Shown: one piece after another, positions 17,056 through 26,224 of the stretch | Position numbering within the stretch: position 1 is the first letter of the stretch | How the letters are laid out: each line of letters starts with the position of its first letter | Origin: Streptomyces sp. ISL-100 | GTDB taxonomy: Bacteria; Actinomycetota; Actinomycetes; Streptomycetales; Streptomycetaceae | Length of the DNA: 64,000 nucleotides | Direction of reading: 5' to 3' | Assembly: GCF_018614615.1 (NCBI RefSeq) | Contig: NZ_JAGGOK010000002.1 | Coordinates: 128,751-192,750, forward strand | Made by a program: the position numbers and the translations under genes | The notes under the pieces: model-generated | What the model was told of the DNA's origin: nothing | What the model saw: the letters and a program-made list of their open reading frames with translations, nothing else | The model's database searches: none

Positions 17056-17853
17056 CTAGTGAGCGGTCCAGCCGCCGTCGAGGGGCAGCGAAGTTCCCGT
17101 GATGAACGATGCCTGGGGGCTGCACAGGTACGCCACGGCCTCGGCGACCTCGTCCGGTTCGAGGAGGCGCTTGAGCGCGGAGTCCTTGAGCAGTACGTCG
17201 GTGAGTACGCGTTCCTCCGGCAGCCCGTGGGCGGCCGCCTGGTCGGCGATCTGCCGCTCCACGAGCGGGGTGCGGACGTACCCGGGATTGACGCAGTTCG
17301 ACGTGACGCCGTGCTCGGCGCCTTCAAGGGCGGCGGTTTTGGAGAGCCCTTCGAGCCCGTGCTTGGCGGCGACGTACGCCGACTTGTAGGCGGAGGCGCG
17401 CAACCCGTGCACGGACGAAATGTTGACGATACGTCCCCAGCCCTGCCCGTACATGTGCGGGAGCGCTCCCCGGATCAGCCGGAACGGGGCTTCGAGCATC
17501 ACGGTCAGGACAGTGTGGAAGACGTCCGGCGGGAATTCCTCGATGGGGCGGACCAGTTGCAGCCCGGCGTTGTTCACCAGGATGTCCGTGCCCGCCGCCA
17601 CCTGCTCTGCCGCGTCGAGGTCGGTGAGGTCGAGGGTCTGCGGCTCCACCGAGCCCGCCAGGCCCTGCGCCTGCCCGGTGAGGGCGTCGAGCCCTTCCGC
17701 GTCCCGGTCGACGGCTCTGACCTTGGCTCCAGCGGCCGCGAGCCGCAGCACGCAGGCGCGGCCGATGCCGCCCGCCGCGCCGGTGACGAGCGCGGTACGG
17801 CCGCTGAGGCCGGGTCCGGAAACGTGCGCGGGGTGTGTGGTGGGCGCGGTCAT
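17056..17853 (-). CDS. bdhA: 3-hydroxybutyrate dehydrogenase (short-chain dehydrogenase)
   Basis: A 265-residue NAD-dependent SDR that interconverts 3-hydroxybutyrate and acetoacetate in the turnover of polyhydroxybutyrate. The cofactor loop TGAAGGIGRA, the NNAG motif (VNNAGLQLVRPIEEF) and the catalytic Ser...Tyr-x3-Lys (NISSVHGLRAS, then YVAAKHGLEG) are all present. The GLQ/PIEEFP and GYVRTPLVERQI stretches are typical of the hydroxybutyrate dehydrogenase subgroup. The ATG at 17853 matches family length; its ribosome site is weak. The PucR-type regulator gene follows after 16 nt. Other SDR substrates remain possible. Confidence 0.82.
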   Translation of the reverse strand: MTAPTTHPAHVSGPGLSGRTALVTGAAGGIGRACVLRLAAAGAKVRAVDRDAEGLDALTGQAQGLAGSVEPQTLDLTDLDAAEQVAAGTDILVNNAGLQLVRPIEEFPPDVFHTVLTVMLEAPFRLIRGALPHMYGQGWGRIVNISSVHGLRASAYKSAYVAAKHGLEGLSKTAALEGAEHGVTSNCVNPGYVRTPLVERQIADQAAAHGLPEERVLTDVLLKDSALKRLLEPDEVAEAVAYLCSPQASFITGTSLPLDGGWTAH

Positions 17854-17908
17854 ACCCACGACCCTAGGCAGCGCCCACCTCGGCACCGATGTGGTCACCG
17901 CCCATACT

Positions 17909-18388
17909 TCAGAGCATTGTGGTGGGCTCGAACCATGTGGGTTCGTCGGTGAGAGCCTGTTTGATCCTCAGGAGCGCGAACTCGTGGAGGTCCGGGAGGG
18001 CGTCCACGGAGAACCACGCCACATCCAGCGACTCATCGTCGTTGACGCGCGCCTCACCGCCGACGGCCCGGCACCGGAAGGTGATGTCCATGTACTGGCA
18101 CCGGTCGCCGTTCGGGTACTCGACCGGCTTGAGTGCCTGTACGAGAACGACGCGTTCCGCCACGCACTCCACGGCGGTCTCCTCGTACACCTCGCGCACA
18201 GCCGTCGTGGCCGGCTGCTCCCCCGGCTCCGGGATACCGCCGATGATCGACCACTTCCCGGTGTCGGCACGGCGTCCGAGCAGCACTCTGCCCGCCTCGT
18301 CGAAGACGATGGCGCTGACGCCCGGCAGGAAGAGCAGTTGGTGACCCGCGGTCGCCCTGAGCTCGCGGATGAATTCGGGAGTTGCCAT
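17909..18388 (-). CDS. NUDIX hydrolase
   Basis: A 159-residue NUDIX pyrophosphohydrolase. The NUDIX box is complete: GGIPEPGEQPATTAVREVYE followed by ETAVEC, fitting G-x5-E-x7-REUxEE-x-GU. A preceding VSAIVFDEAGRVLLGRRADT strand pair is standard. Such enzymes cleave nucleoside diphosphates linked to another group, in housecleaning or RNA metabolism. It is downstream of lnt by 35 nt and upstream of the dehydrogenase by 55 nt, all on one strand, so it may be in one transcript. Confidence 0.88.
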   Translation of the reverse strand: MATPEFIRELRATAGHQLLFLPGVSAIVFDEAGRVLLGRRADTGKWSIIGGIPEPGEQPATTAVREVYEETAVECVAERVVLVQALKPVEYPNGDRCQYMDITFRCRAVGGEARVNDDESLDVAWFSVDALPDLHEFALLRIKQALTDEPTWFEPTTML

Positions 18389-18423
18389 GGTCCGACCCTA
18401 ACGGGCCGTCTCCGGGTCGAAGC

Positions 18424-20040
18424 TCACGCGGACGTACTCCGGCGGGCCCGTACGCCGCGGAACACTGCCCACCCGAGACCCACCACGGAGAGCGCCACCA
18501 ATACGCCCTCGGGGACCGTGCCCAGGCGCGTCGCGGGGGTCAGCGAGGAGCGCAGCGGCACCTCGGCGACCAGCGCGTCCGGCGTGAACAACTGTGTCCG
18601 CTGTACGACCTTGCCGTCCGGCTGGATGACGGCACTGACCCCGCTGGTCACGGGAACGACGACGGCCCGGCTGTGTTCGACGGCCCGCACCCTGGACATC
18701 GCGAGCTGCTGGTACGTCATCTCGCTGCGCCCGAAGGTGGCGTTGTTGCTGGGTACGGAGATGAGCTGCGCCCCGCCGGTGACCGTGTCCCGCACCGCCC
18801 AGTCGAAGGCCGCCTCGTAGCACGTGGCGAGCCCCACCTTGGTGCCGGCGAGGTCGAAGACGCCCACCTTGTCGCCCGGCCCGAAGTCCCTGCGTACGCG
18901 GTCGACATCCGAACTGAAGAGCCGTACGAAGGAACGCATCGGGATGTACTCGCCGAACGGCTGGACATGCCGCTTGTCGTAGGTCGCGACGGGGCCCCGT
19001 TCCGGGTCCCACTCGATCAGGGTGTTGCGCAGCTTTCCCGTGTCGGGCGTGAGAACCGATCCGATGACCGTCGGGGCGCCGATCGCGCGAACGGCACGGT
19101 CGATCACCTTGCGGGCGTCGTCGTTACGGTAGGGGTCGAGGTCGGAGGAGTTCTCCGGCCACAGGACGAAGTCCGGCTTGGACACCTTGCCGGCTTTGAC
19201 GTCCTCGGCGAGCTGTTCCGTACGCCGTGCGTGGTTGTCCAGTACCGCCCGGCGCTGGGCGTTGAAGTCGAGGCCGAGCTGCGGCACGTTGCCCTGGATC
19301 GCGGCCGCTGTCGCGGTGCCGTCCTGCGCGAAGTTGTCGACGAGCGGGAGGGCCGCCAGAGCCGCCGTGACCGGCACGACGACGGTCAGGGCGGCGATGG
19401 CCGCGCCCCTGCGCGGCACTTCGCCGGCCGAGCGGTAGGTGAGGAACTGCCGTACCGCTTCGTAGAGTCCGAAACCGCACAGCACGACCGCGAACCCGAG
19501 GACGGGCGTGCCGCCGACAGCGGCCAGCGGCAGGAAGACGCTGTCCGCCTGACCGAAAGCGATCTTGCCCCACGGGAAGCCGCCGAACGGCACGCGCGCG
19601 CGGACCGCCTCGCCGAGGATCCACACGGCGGCGCCCCACACCGGCCAGAGCGGCAGCCGGGTCACCATAGCGACACCGACACAGGTCACCGCGACGAACA
19701 GCGCCTCGGCGGTGGCGAGTGCCACCCACGGCAGCGGGCCCACCTCTTCGCCCGTCCAGCTGAGCAGGGGCAGCAGGAAGCCGAGCCCGGCGAGGAAGCC
19801 GAGTCCGAACGCGGCACGCGCCCGGCGCCCGTACAGGCACCATGCGAGCAGGGCGAAGCCTGGCAGTACCAGCCACCACAGCGGTCGGGGCGGGAAGCTG
19901 GCGTACAGGAGCAGACCGGAGAGAGCGGCGGCCACGGGGGCCACGAGCCGGGTCAGCATTCTTCTCCCGCGAGAGGTGCCATCGGGGTGCGGAGCCGGCT
20001 GTTCTGCGGACTGCTCTATGGCAGTTTGGGTGGCGCTCAC
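18424..20040 (-). CDS. lnt: apolipoprotein N-acyltransferase
   Basis: Lnt adds the third fatty acid to the N-terminal cysteine of lipoproteins. The 538-residue protein has six to seven N-terminal membrane helices, then a nitrilase-like extracellular domain. The Glu-Lys-Cys catalytic triad is visible: LWPENSSDLDP (Glu), YDKRHVQPFGEY (Lys) and TCYEAAFDW (Cys), and PSNNATFG follows. A final helix anchors the C-terminus (GVLVALSVVGLGWAVF). The GTG at 20040 gives MSATQTAIEQ and a short cytoplasmic tail. Streptomyces commonly carry two Lnt paralogues; which one this is cannot be told. Confidence 0.92.
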   Translation of the reverse strand: MSATQTAIEQSAEQPAPHPDGTSRGRRMLTRLVAPVAAALSGLLLYASFPPRPLWWLVLPGFALLAWCLYGRRARAAFGLGFLAGLGFLLPLLSWTGEEVGPLPWVALATAEALFVAVTCVGVAMVTRLPLWPVWGAAVWILGEAVRARVPFGGFPWGKIAFGQADSVFLPLAAVGGTPVLGFAVVLCGFGLYEAVRQFLTYRSAGEVPRRGAAIAALTVVVPVTAALAALPLVDNFAQDGTATAAAIQGNVPQLGLDFNAQRRAVLDNHARRTEQLAEDVKAGKVSKPDFVLWPENSSDLDPYRNDDARKVIDRAVRAIGAPTVIGSVLTPDTGKLRNTLIEWDPERGPVATYDKRHVQPFGEYIPMRSFVRLFSSDVDRVRRDFGPGDKVGVFDLAGTKVGLATCYEAAFDWAVRDTVTGGAQLISVPSNNATFGRSEMTYQQLAMSRVRAVEHSRAVVVPVTSGVSAVIQPDGKVVQRTQLFTPDALVAEVPLRSSLTPATRLGTVPEGVLVALSVVGLGWAVFRGVRARRSTSA

Positions 20041-20265
20041 CCGGCGGAGTCTACGGTGGCCGGGCGAAGCCCGGACAGCGCGGTCTCGGCCGGCGGGGGT
20101 CTCGGCGGGCGCGGTCCCCCGGAGCGCGGCCCGGGGGCCGAAGCAACGTTCCTGCGCAATCTGTACACAAATCATTGCCCCTGCCATTACCGTGTGCGCC
20201 AGTCCCTGGCACCTGGCCTTCCGGCCGGGTGGGCGGGGCCCGTCTCAGGTCGGGGGGTCGACGGG

Positions 20266-21354
20266 ATGGCCATACCGACGATACGGTCCGGGGCGCGCGA
20301 ACGGGACGCCCTCACAGATGCCGCGGGCGTCGTGATTCTCGGCGGCTGCGCCGTCTGGACGCTGGTCGCCGCTGCCGGACGGGAGGCCAGGCCCGAAGGC
20401 GTCCTGCTGGCCGTGCTCGCCGTCGCCGGGGGCTATGCGTGCGGCCGTATCTGCGGCTCGCTGCTGCCCGTCGCCGCCGCCTCGGCCGCCGCCCTGGCCG
20501 CGCTCACCCTCGCCGTCGCCCTGCGGCCGGACGGGGGCGTACCGGGGGACTTACCGGGCGCGGCCGCCGTCGGCCAGAGTGCCGGGAGTACGGGCGCGAC
20601 CGCCGGGCTGCTGGCGCTGGCCTCTGGCGCGGCCTGCTGTGCGGCGTGGGCGGCGCGTCCGTATCTGCTGCGGCTCGCGCTCGGGCTGCTGGCCCTCGGT
20701 GTCGCCGTGACGGCGCTGGTGCTCGGTTCCGTCGCCGGCTTCGCCGCGGCGCTCGGTGTGCTGCTGTGTTCGCTGGCGGCGGCGCGGGTGCGCCGCAGGG
20801 CGGTGGGGCTGGCAGGCCTTGCCCTGGCGACGGGGCTCGTGGTGGGTGGTTCGTGGGCGGTGGCCGAGGACGCACTGCCGGACGGTCTTACGGTGTCGCT
20901 GGAGGGGCAGCTGACGGTGAACCGCGTGTTGCTGTGGCGGGACGCGGTCGAGCTCGCCAAGGAGTACCCGAGGCGGGGCGCCGGCCCCGACCGGTTCGGC
21001 AGGCTCAGTCCCACCGCCCAGGAGACGCTCGACTCCGACGGCAAACCCCACTCGGCGCCGTTGCAGCAGGCGGCCGAGCAGGGCGTTACGGGGGTTGTTC
21101 TGCTGGGCGCCGCCTACGGCTGGATGCTGTTCGGACTGTGGCGCTCGCCCGTCGCCACCCCCGTCGTCCTGACCGCCGCGGCTGCCCTCACCGCCATCGC
21201 CGCGCTGGCGGCCATCGGCACCGCGCTCAGCTTTACGGCGGTGACGGCGGGCTCGGGGGTACTGGCGGGGCTGGCCACCGCGCGACGGCTGCCGGACGAC
21301 GGGGGTGGCGGTGCGGTCGCGTCCGGGTCAGCGGCACGGGCGCGCAGCCACTAG
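20266..21354 (+). CDS. O-antigen-ligase-like (Wzy_C) polytopic membrane protein
   Basis: A 362-residue multispan membrane protein with about ten hydrophobic segments. The only conserved feature is the Wzy_C loop between helices: VNRVLLWRDAVELAKEYPRR, GAGPDRFGRL and SAPLQQAAEQGVTG, resembling the catalytic periplasmic loop of O-antigen ligases and polymerases. In Gram-positives these proteins are presumed to ligate or polymerise surface glycans. The family is usually 400 residues or more, so this is a short member. The ATG at 20266 is preceded by a GGGGGG run. It is divergent from lnt across 225 bp. Confidence 0.65.
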   Translation: MAIPTIRSGARERDALTDAAGVVILGGCAVWTLVAAAGREARPEGVLLAVLAVAGGYACGRICGSLLPVAAASAAALAALTLAVALRPDGGVPGDLPGAAAVGQSAGSTGATAGLLALASGAACCAAWAARPYLLRLALGLLALGVAVTALVLGSVAGFAAALGVLLCSLAAARVRRRAVGLAGLALATGLVVGGSWAVAEDALPDGLTVSLEGQLTVNRVLLWRDAVELAKEYPRRGAGPDRFGRLSPTAQETLDSDGKPHSAPLQQAAEQGVTGVVLLGAAYGWMLFGLWRSPVATPVVLTAAAALTAIAALAAIGTALSFTAVTAGSGVLAGLATARRLPDDGGGGAVASGSAARARSH

Positions 21355-21391
21355 CTCGGGGGCCAACGCCCTTTCCCGCCCGGGACCCCGG

Positions 21392-21481
21392 TCCTCAAAC
21401 GCCAAACGCCGGACGGGCTGGGTTTCGCCCAGCGGGGCGAAGTTCCCGTGCGAAAAATTGAGCCCGCCCGGCGATTGAGGA
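21392..21481. terminator. Streptomyces-type dispersed inverted repeat / terminator
   Basis: CCTCAAACGCC and GGCGATTGAGG form an inverted repeat around GC-rich arms (GGACGGGC and GCCCGCCC). This is the familiar cctcaaacgccggacgggc-type element found between many Streptomyces genes, here separating two convergent genes. Confidence 0.55.
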
Positions 21482-21508
21482 ACACGTGGGCTGGGTCAGC
21501 CGCGTGGA

Positions 21509-22084
21509 TCAGCTTCCGGTGGTCTCGCCTGTCGCCGCCGCGTGCAGGCGGGAGCGGATGATCCGTACCGCCGTTTCCGCGTCGTCGACGGTCACCGTGA
21601 AGCTCCGGCCGTCACCGAGGCGCAGGACGACTCCCTCGCCTCTGCGGACGATCACGGCCATCCCCTTCCCGGGACGCCAGCGGTAGCCCCAGCCGCCCCA
21701 CTGCCGTGGTGTGACTCTCGGTGCGAACTCCGCGCGCACCACATGCGCGAGCAGAATGCGGCGGCGCGGCAGGCCCATGTGGCCGCAGCGCACTTCGAAG
21801 GCGTCGCTGTCGACCTTGACCGCCACGTGCACGAAGGCCAGCGTCCCGAAGAGGATGAGCAGGCCGGCAGCCAGGCAGCCCACGACCGACATCACCAGCG
21901 GGGCGAGGCCGGAAGTCCAGGTCGAGTCGACGGCCAGTTTGATACCGAGCGCGAGGCAGCCGCCGCCGACGGCCGCGAGCAGCCACTGTGCGCGGTTGGT
22001 CGCGCGTCCGGTCCAGATCACGGGAAGGGGCTCCGTGGTACGCCCCCCGTGGGGGTGGTCCCTCATGCGTAGCAGCGTACTCAC
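21509..22084 (-). CDS. bacterial PH-domain-like membrane protein
   Basis: A 191-residue protein with two adjacent membrane helices (about 33-50 and 58-85; LLAAVGGGCLALGIKL, MSVVGCLAAGLLILFGTLAFV) followed by a beta-rich cytosolic domain of the bacterial PH type (ILLAHVVRAEFAPRVTPRQW, GYRWRPGKGMAVIVRRGEG). These proteins are widespread in actinobacteria and poorly understood; no enzyme site is seen. It is 51 nt downstream of the racemase gene on the same strand, possibly in one transcript. Confidence 0.7.
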   Translation of the reverse strand: MSTLLRMRDHPHGGRTTEPLPVIWTGRATNRAQWLLAAVGGGCLALGIKLAVDSTWTSGLAPLVMSVVGCLAAGLLILFGTLAFVHVAVKVDSDAFEVRCGHMGLPRRRILLAHVVRAEFAPRVTPRQWGGWGYRWRPGKGMAVIVRRGEGVVLRLGDGRSFTVTVDDAETAVRIIRSRLHAAATGETTGS

Positions 22085-22135
22085 GTTCCGCGTTCGCGGC
22101 AGCGCCGAGTCGGGGCCTCCGTCGGACCCACGGTG

Positions 22136-22921
22136 TCAGCGCGCGGCGTCGACCGTATCGAGCAGGCGGCCCTCGGCGTACGCGAGCGCGGCGCCGGGCA
22201 GCGCGGAGTCCCGGCCGCCGAGCAGCACGGTGAGGCCTGCGACGGGTGTGGCCGCGGGGGCGGGCGCAGCGCCGATGCGGCGCAGCGCCTGCGCGGCCAC
22301 GGCGTCGGCGGACCCGTGGAGCACCACGGGCGGCAGTCCGTGCGGCTGAACGGCGGCGCGGATGCGCTCGGCGACCAGTTCGTAATGGGTGCAGCCCAGG
22401 ACGACGGCCCTTACATCGCGCGGGGTAAGGGCGGCGGCCGCAGCGATGGCCCGGTCGATGCCCTCCTCGTCGGCCCACTGCACGGCGTCAGCGAGACCGG
22501 GGCAGGGCACTTCGGTGACGGCGGCGCCGTCGGCGAAGTCGCGGATGAGGTCTCGCTGGTACGGGCTGCCCGTGGTGGCGGGCGTGGCCCAGATGGCCAC
22601 GGACCCGCCGCCCGCGGCGGCCGGTTTGATCGCGGGCACGGTACCGATGACGGGGATACCCGGCTCCAGCGCCGCGCGGAGCGCGGGCAGGGCGTGCACG
22701 GAAGCGGTGTTGCAGGCCACGATCAGCGCGTCGGGCCGGTGCGCGGCGGCGGCCCGTGCCACGGCGAGCGCGCGCTCGGTGACATCTGCAGGCGTACGCG
22801 GCCCCCAGGGCATGCTGTCGGGGTCCGAGGAGAGGACCAGATCGGCGTCGGGCCGCAGCCGGCGTACGGCGGCGGCCGTCGGCAGCAGGCCGATTCCGGA
22901 GTCCATGAGCGCGATCTTCAC
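22136..22921 (-). CDS. glutamate/aspartate racemase-family protein
   Basis: A 261-residue racemase of the MurI type. The two active-site cysteines lie in VACNTASVHA and LGCTHYELVA, and the N-terminal Asp-Ser pair in LMDSGIGLL. MurI makes D-glutamate for peptidoglycan by cofactor-independent proton transfer. Small differences from classical MurI (DSGIGLL rather than DSGVGGL, and HYELV) suggest it may be an accessory paralogue with another substrate. The ATG at 22921 is the natural start. It is divergent from the glycosyltransferase gene, with only 58 bp between starts. Confidence 0.75.
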   Translation of the reverse strand: MKIALMDSGIGLLPTAAAVRRLRPDADLVLSSDPDSMPWGPRTPADVTERALAVARAAAAHRPDALIVACNTASVHALPALRAALEPGIPVIGTVPAIKPAAAGGGSVAIWATPATTGSPYQRDLIRDFADGAAVTEVPCPGLADAVQWADEEGIDRAIAAAAALTPRDVRAVVLGCTHYELVAERIRAAVQPHGLPPVVLHGSADAVAAQALRRIGAAPAPAATPVAGLTVLLGGRDSALPGAALAYAEGRLLDTVDAAR

Positions 22922-22979
22922 CCGGTCACCATAGTCGACCGCCCTCGCGCGGCCCCCGGGGTGGGGCAGACTGCGACGG

Positions 22980-24173
22980 ATGAGCGCCGTTGCGTGGATT
23001 GCCGTCGGATCGCTGGCCGCGTGGGTGTGGCTGCTGCTGGGCCAGGGGTTCTTCTGGCGTACGGATCAGCGGTTGCCGCGCCGCGAGGAGCCGGACGTAT
23101 GGCCGGATGTCGCCGTGGTGGTCCCGGCGCGTGATGAGGCGGAGGTGCTGCCCATGAGCCTGCCGTCGCTCCTCGCACAGGACTATCCGGGCCGCGCGGA
23201 GATCATTCTGGTCGACGACGGCAGCGAGGACGGTACGGGCGCACTGGCGCGGGAGCTGGCCGGCCTGCACGGCGGGCTCCCGCTGACCGTGGTGTCCCCC
23301 GGCGAACCGGAGCCGGGCTGGACCGGGAAACTCTGGGCCCTGCGGCACGGCATCGCGCTGGCCCGCGAGCGGGGGCATGAGCACGAGCGACGCGAACCCG
23401 AGTTTCTGCTCCTCACGGACGCCGACATCGAGCACGCTCCAGGGAGTCTGCGCGAACTGGTGGCCGCGGCCGGCTCCAATGGCCTCGACCTCGTCTCCCA
23501 GATGGCGCGATTGCGCGTCGTCACCGCATGGGAGCGACTCGTCGTTCCCGCGTTCGTGTACTTCTTCGCGCAGCTCTATCCGTTCCGGTGGGTCAACAAG
23601 GCGGGGGCACGGACCGCGGCGGCCGCGGGGGGCTGTGTGCTGCTTCGGACTCAGGCAGCGGCACGCGCACGCGTGCCCGACTCGATCCGGCAGGCGGTGA
23701 TCGACGACGTGTCACTGGCCGGAGCGGTGCAACGCAGTGGGGGCAGGATCTGGCTGGGGCTCGCCGAGCGGGTGGACAGCGTGCGCCCGTATCCGCGGCT
23801 CGGCGATCTGTGGCGGATGGTCTCGCGCAGCGCGTACGCCCAACTGATGCACAGTCCGTCGCTGCTCGCGGGAACGGTCGCGGGGCTCGCGCTGGTGTAT
23901 CTCGCGCCCCCGCTCACTCTCTGCGCCGGTGTGCTGTCGGTTGACGGTGTGGCGGCGTGGGCGGGCGGCCTGGCATGGGCCGTAATGACCGCTACGTACC
24001 TTCCCGTACTGCGTTACTACCGTCAGCCGCTGTGGTTCTCGTTGCTGCTGCCGTTCACGGCTGTCCTCTATCTGTTGATGACCGTCGATTCCGCTGTGCA
24101 GCACTACCGGGGGCGCGGCGCGGCCTGGAAGGGGCGTACGTACGCCCGTCCCGAAGCCGCGCCGGAACGCTGA
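22980..24173 (+). CDS. family 2 glycosyltransferase, HpnB-like
   Basis: A 397-residue membrane glycosyltransferase. After one N-terminal helix comes a GT-A domain: VAVVVPARDEAEVLPMSL, VDDGSEDGTG, and the DxD-like LLTDADIEHA. Then AVIDDVSLAGAVQRSGGRIW gives the acceptor/catalytic Asp region, and three or four C-terminal helices follow. This arrangement matches HpnB, which accompanies hopanoid biosynthesis genes. No other hopanoid gene is visible in this window, so the sterol/hopanoid link is only by family. It ends 16 nt from the convergent TerD gene. Confidence 0.8.
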   Translation: MSAVAWIAVGSLAAWVWLLLGQGFFWRTDQRLPRREEPDVWPDVAVVVPARDEAEVLPMSLPSLLAQDYPGRAEIILVDDGSEDGTGALARELAGLHGGLPLTVVSPGEPEPGWTGKLWALRHGIALARERGHEHERREPEFLLLTDADIEHAPGSLRELVAAAGSNGLDLVSQMARLRVVTAWERLVVPAFVYFFAQLYPFRWVNKAGARTAAAAGGCVLLRTQAAARARVPDSIRQAVIDDVSLAGAVQRSGGRIWLGLAERVDSVRPYPRLGDLWRMVSRSAYAQLMHSPSLLAGTVAGLALVYLAPPLTLCAGVLSVDGVAAWAGGLAWAVMTATYLPVLRYYRQPLWFSLLLPFTAVLYLLMTVDSAVQHYRGRGAAWKGRTYARPEAAPER

Positions 24174-24189
24174 GCCGGCCGCCGGACGG

Positions 24190-25434
24190 TCACTTCCTGC
24201 CGGGCGACCAGTTCATGCCCCACCCATAGGCGTGGTCGATGGTGCGCTGCGGGCTGACACCGCGCTCCGGTACGAGATAGCGCGCTTCGCGCCGCACGGT
24301 CAGATCGCCGCCCTCGTTGGTGATGAGGGCGAGCGCGGCGACGGTGGAGGGCACGGTGCACTCGTCGAGCGAGAAGTCGATGGGGGCGCCGTTCTGCGGC
24401 GTGAGCGTGACCGTGGCGTGCAGGTCTGCGAAGGAACGGGCCCCTTCATAGACAGCCACGAAGATGACGACGCGGCGGAGCTTGTCCTTGTGGTCGAGGT
24501 TGATGGTCAGGTTCTCGCCGGTGCTCACGGATCCGGTGCGGTCGTCACCGTCGAGATGGATGTACGGCGGCTGCTGCAGCGAACCGAAGGCGTTGCCGAG
24601 AGCCTGGACGACGCCCTTGCGGCCGTCGTTGAGTTCAAAGAGGGCGCACAGGTCGAGGTCCAGGTCGCCGTGCATGGCGACGGCCCTGCCGAGCTTGGCG
24701 CCCCAGCCCTTGAACTGCTTGCGGACCTCCCAGTTGAGGTTCACGCGCATCATGCCCGAGGTGCCGCCTTGCTTGGTGAGCGAGACGGCCGGGGCTTCCT
24801 TGGTGAGTGTGATCTTCGTGAGGCGTACCGGAGCGGCGGGCGTGGCGGGAGCCGGGGCCGCCACCGGTGGCGCGGTCGGCGCGGCAGCCGGAGCTGACGT
24901 CTGCTGCTGGGGCTCGTCGACGCTGATGCCGAAGTCCCTGGCGAGCCCCTCCAGTCCACTGTCGTAGCCCTGCCCCACGGCGCGGAACTTCCACGCGCCC
25001 TGTCGCCGGTAGAGCTCACCGAGGACGAAGGCTGTTTCGACGCTCGCGTCCTGGCTGTCGAAGCGCGCGAGTTCGGTGCCGTTCGCGGCGTCCAGCACCC
25101 GTACGTAAAGACCCGGCACCTGCCCGAAGTTGCCGCCGTCCGCCGAGGCCGCCAGGACCACGGTCTCCACGGCGGCCTCCACCTGTGCGAGGTCGACCGA
25201 AAGCGTGTCCGTCACACTGTCTCCGGAGGGGGTCTTCCCGTCGTGCCGTACCGCGCCCGACGCGTGCGCGGGCTGGTTGTAAAAGACGAAGTCCGCGTCC
25301 GAACGGACCTTTCCCGACACCAGCAGAAGGGCAGAAGCGTCGACGTCCGGTACACCGGGACCTGAACGCCATCCCAATTCGACGCGGACGGCCTGCGCCG
25401 GCACCGGCACATTGGTTCCTTTAAGCATGGACAT
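24190..25434 (-). CDS. double TerD-domain protein (tellurium-resistance/stress family)
   Basis: A 414-residue soluble protein with two TerD domains joined by an Ala/Pro linker (about 193-215, [13 protein letters not shown]). The first (about 5-190) carries [14 protein letters not shown] and [20 protein letters not shown]. The second carries [25 protein letters not shown] (calcium-binding loop) and [14 protein letters not shown]. TerD proteins bind calcium and take part in stress, phage and tellurite responses. The ATG at 25434 with an in-frame alternative at 25428 fits family length. No other ter genes are adjacent. Confidence 0.82.
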   Translation of the reverse strand: MSMLKGTNVPVPAQAVRVELGWRSGPGVPDVDASALLLVSGKVRSDADFVFYNQPAHASGAVRHDGKTPSGDSVTDTLSVDLAQVEAAVETVVLAASADGGNFGQVPGLYVRVLDAANGTELARFDSQDASVETAFVLGELYRRQGAWKFRAVGQGYDSGLEGLARDFGISVDEPQQQTSAPAAAPTAPPVAAPAPATPAAPVRLTKITLTKEAPAVSLTKQGGTSGMMRVNLNWEVRKQFKGWGAKLGRAVAMHGDLDLDLCALFELNDGRKGVVQALGNAFGSLQQPPYIHLDGDDRTGSVSTGENLTINLDHKDKLRRVVIFVAVYEGARSFADLHATVTLTPQNGAPIDFSLDECTVPSTVAALALITNEGGDLTVRREARYLVPERGVSPQRTIDHAYGWGMNWSPGRK

Positions 25435-25714
25435 GATCGCCCCCATCGCGAGTGCGGGTCTCTGGAGATTTCTGTACGGCCAACCTATTCCCCCGCCTTC
25501 CACAGGCCCGCCACGACGGATCCGACGGGCTCAAGATCACTCGGCGACCCCGGGTAACCCATGGCCAGCGCGCCTTTTACAGGATCCCAACGCCGCGCGG
25601 CGACCGTTTTTCCCAAGTTCGCTCGGATTAGGGATCCGCCGTCACTCGCAACTCGTAAAACAACCCTCTTATCGGGCTCCCCAACCAGAACATCTTCCGC
25701 TTAACTTAGGTGCC

Positions 25715-26182
25715 ATGACCTCCCCCCGCGCCACCTACGGCGGCGGTTACTACTCCGCCCCGTCCTTCCCGGACACTCCGATCTACGACTCCCTGGTCGC
25801 AGAACGGGGCACGCCCCAGATCGCTCCTATCCGGGTGCCCGCCGCGTACGACACCGGAAACAGCTATCTGCCGGCTCTCCCGGCGGCGCTTCCCGCGCTT
25901 CCTCCGGCGCCTTCCTACTACGCCCCCGCCCCTTCGTACGGCTACCCGCAGCAGGCCGCGCCCCAGCCGGCGCCGCTCCAGCACGCTCCGGCGCCGTACA
26001 TCCCGCAGCAGGCCGCGGGCCCGCGCGGTTACCCGGGTCCGCAGCACTACCAACCGCAGCAGCCCCGCCAGGCCGCCGCCACCGGGTACGAGGCCATGCG
26101 CCCCGCGGCTCCCCGTCCGGTGCCCGCCGCCACGCCGTACGACGATCCGTACAACCACCAGTACCAGGGCCGGGGGTACTGA
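25715..26182 (+). CDS. Pro/Tyr/Gln-rich low-complexity protein (Streptomyces DUF6643-like)
   Basis: A 155-residue low-complexity protein: TSPRATYGGGYYSAP at the start, then repeats of P/Y/A/Q such as PAPSYYAPAPSYGYPQQAA and QHYQPQQPRQAAA. There is no signal peptide, membrane helix or enzyme motif. Composition and opening match a small conserved Streptomyces family of unknown role. The ATG at 25715 follows TTAACTTAGGT; earlier in-frame codons lie in AT-rich, non-coding-looking DNA. The sequence looks intrinsically disordered. Confidence 0.6.
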   Translation: MTSPRATYGGGYYSAPSFPDTPIYDSLVAERGTPQIAPIRVPAAYDTGNSYLPALPAALPALPPAPSYYAPAPSYGYPQQAAPQPAPLQHAPAPYIPQQAAGPRGYPGPQHYQPQQPRQAAATGYEAMRPAAPRPVPAATPYDDPYNHQYQGRGY

Positions 26183-26224
26183 CCGGCAGCACGACTGTCC
26201 GACCCGGCTGGCAGGATTGGCCGC

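Noticed and set aside
15045..17102. Plus-strand frame of 685 codons opposite the PucR-type regulator.
   Set aside because: The minus-strand gene has GAF and PucR motifs and correct length; the plus strand is Arg/Ala/Gly-rich without motifs.
18382..20265. A plus-strand frame extending upstream of the Wzy_C-like gene across the lnt gene.
   Set aside because: lnt on the other strand has complete catalytic motifs, and the plus-strand frame has Arg/Gly-rich, low-complexity sequence.
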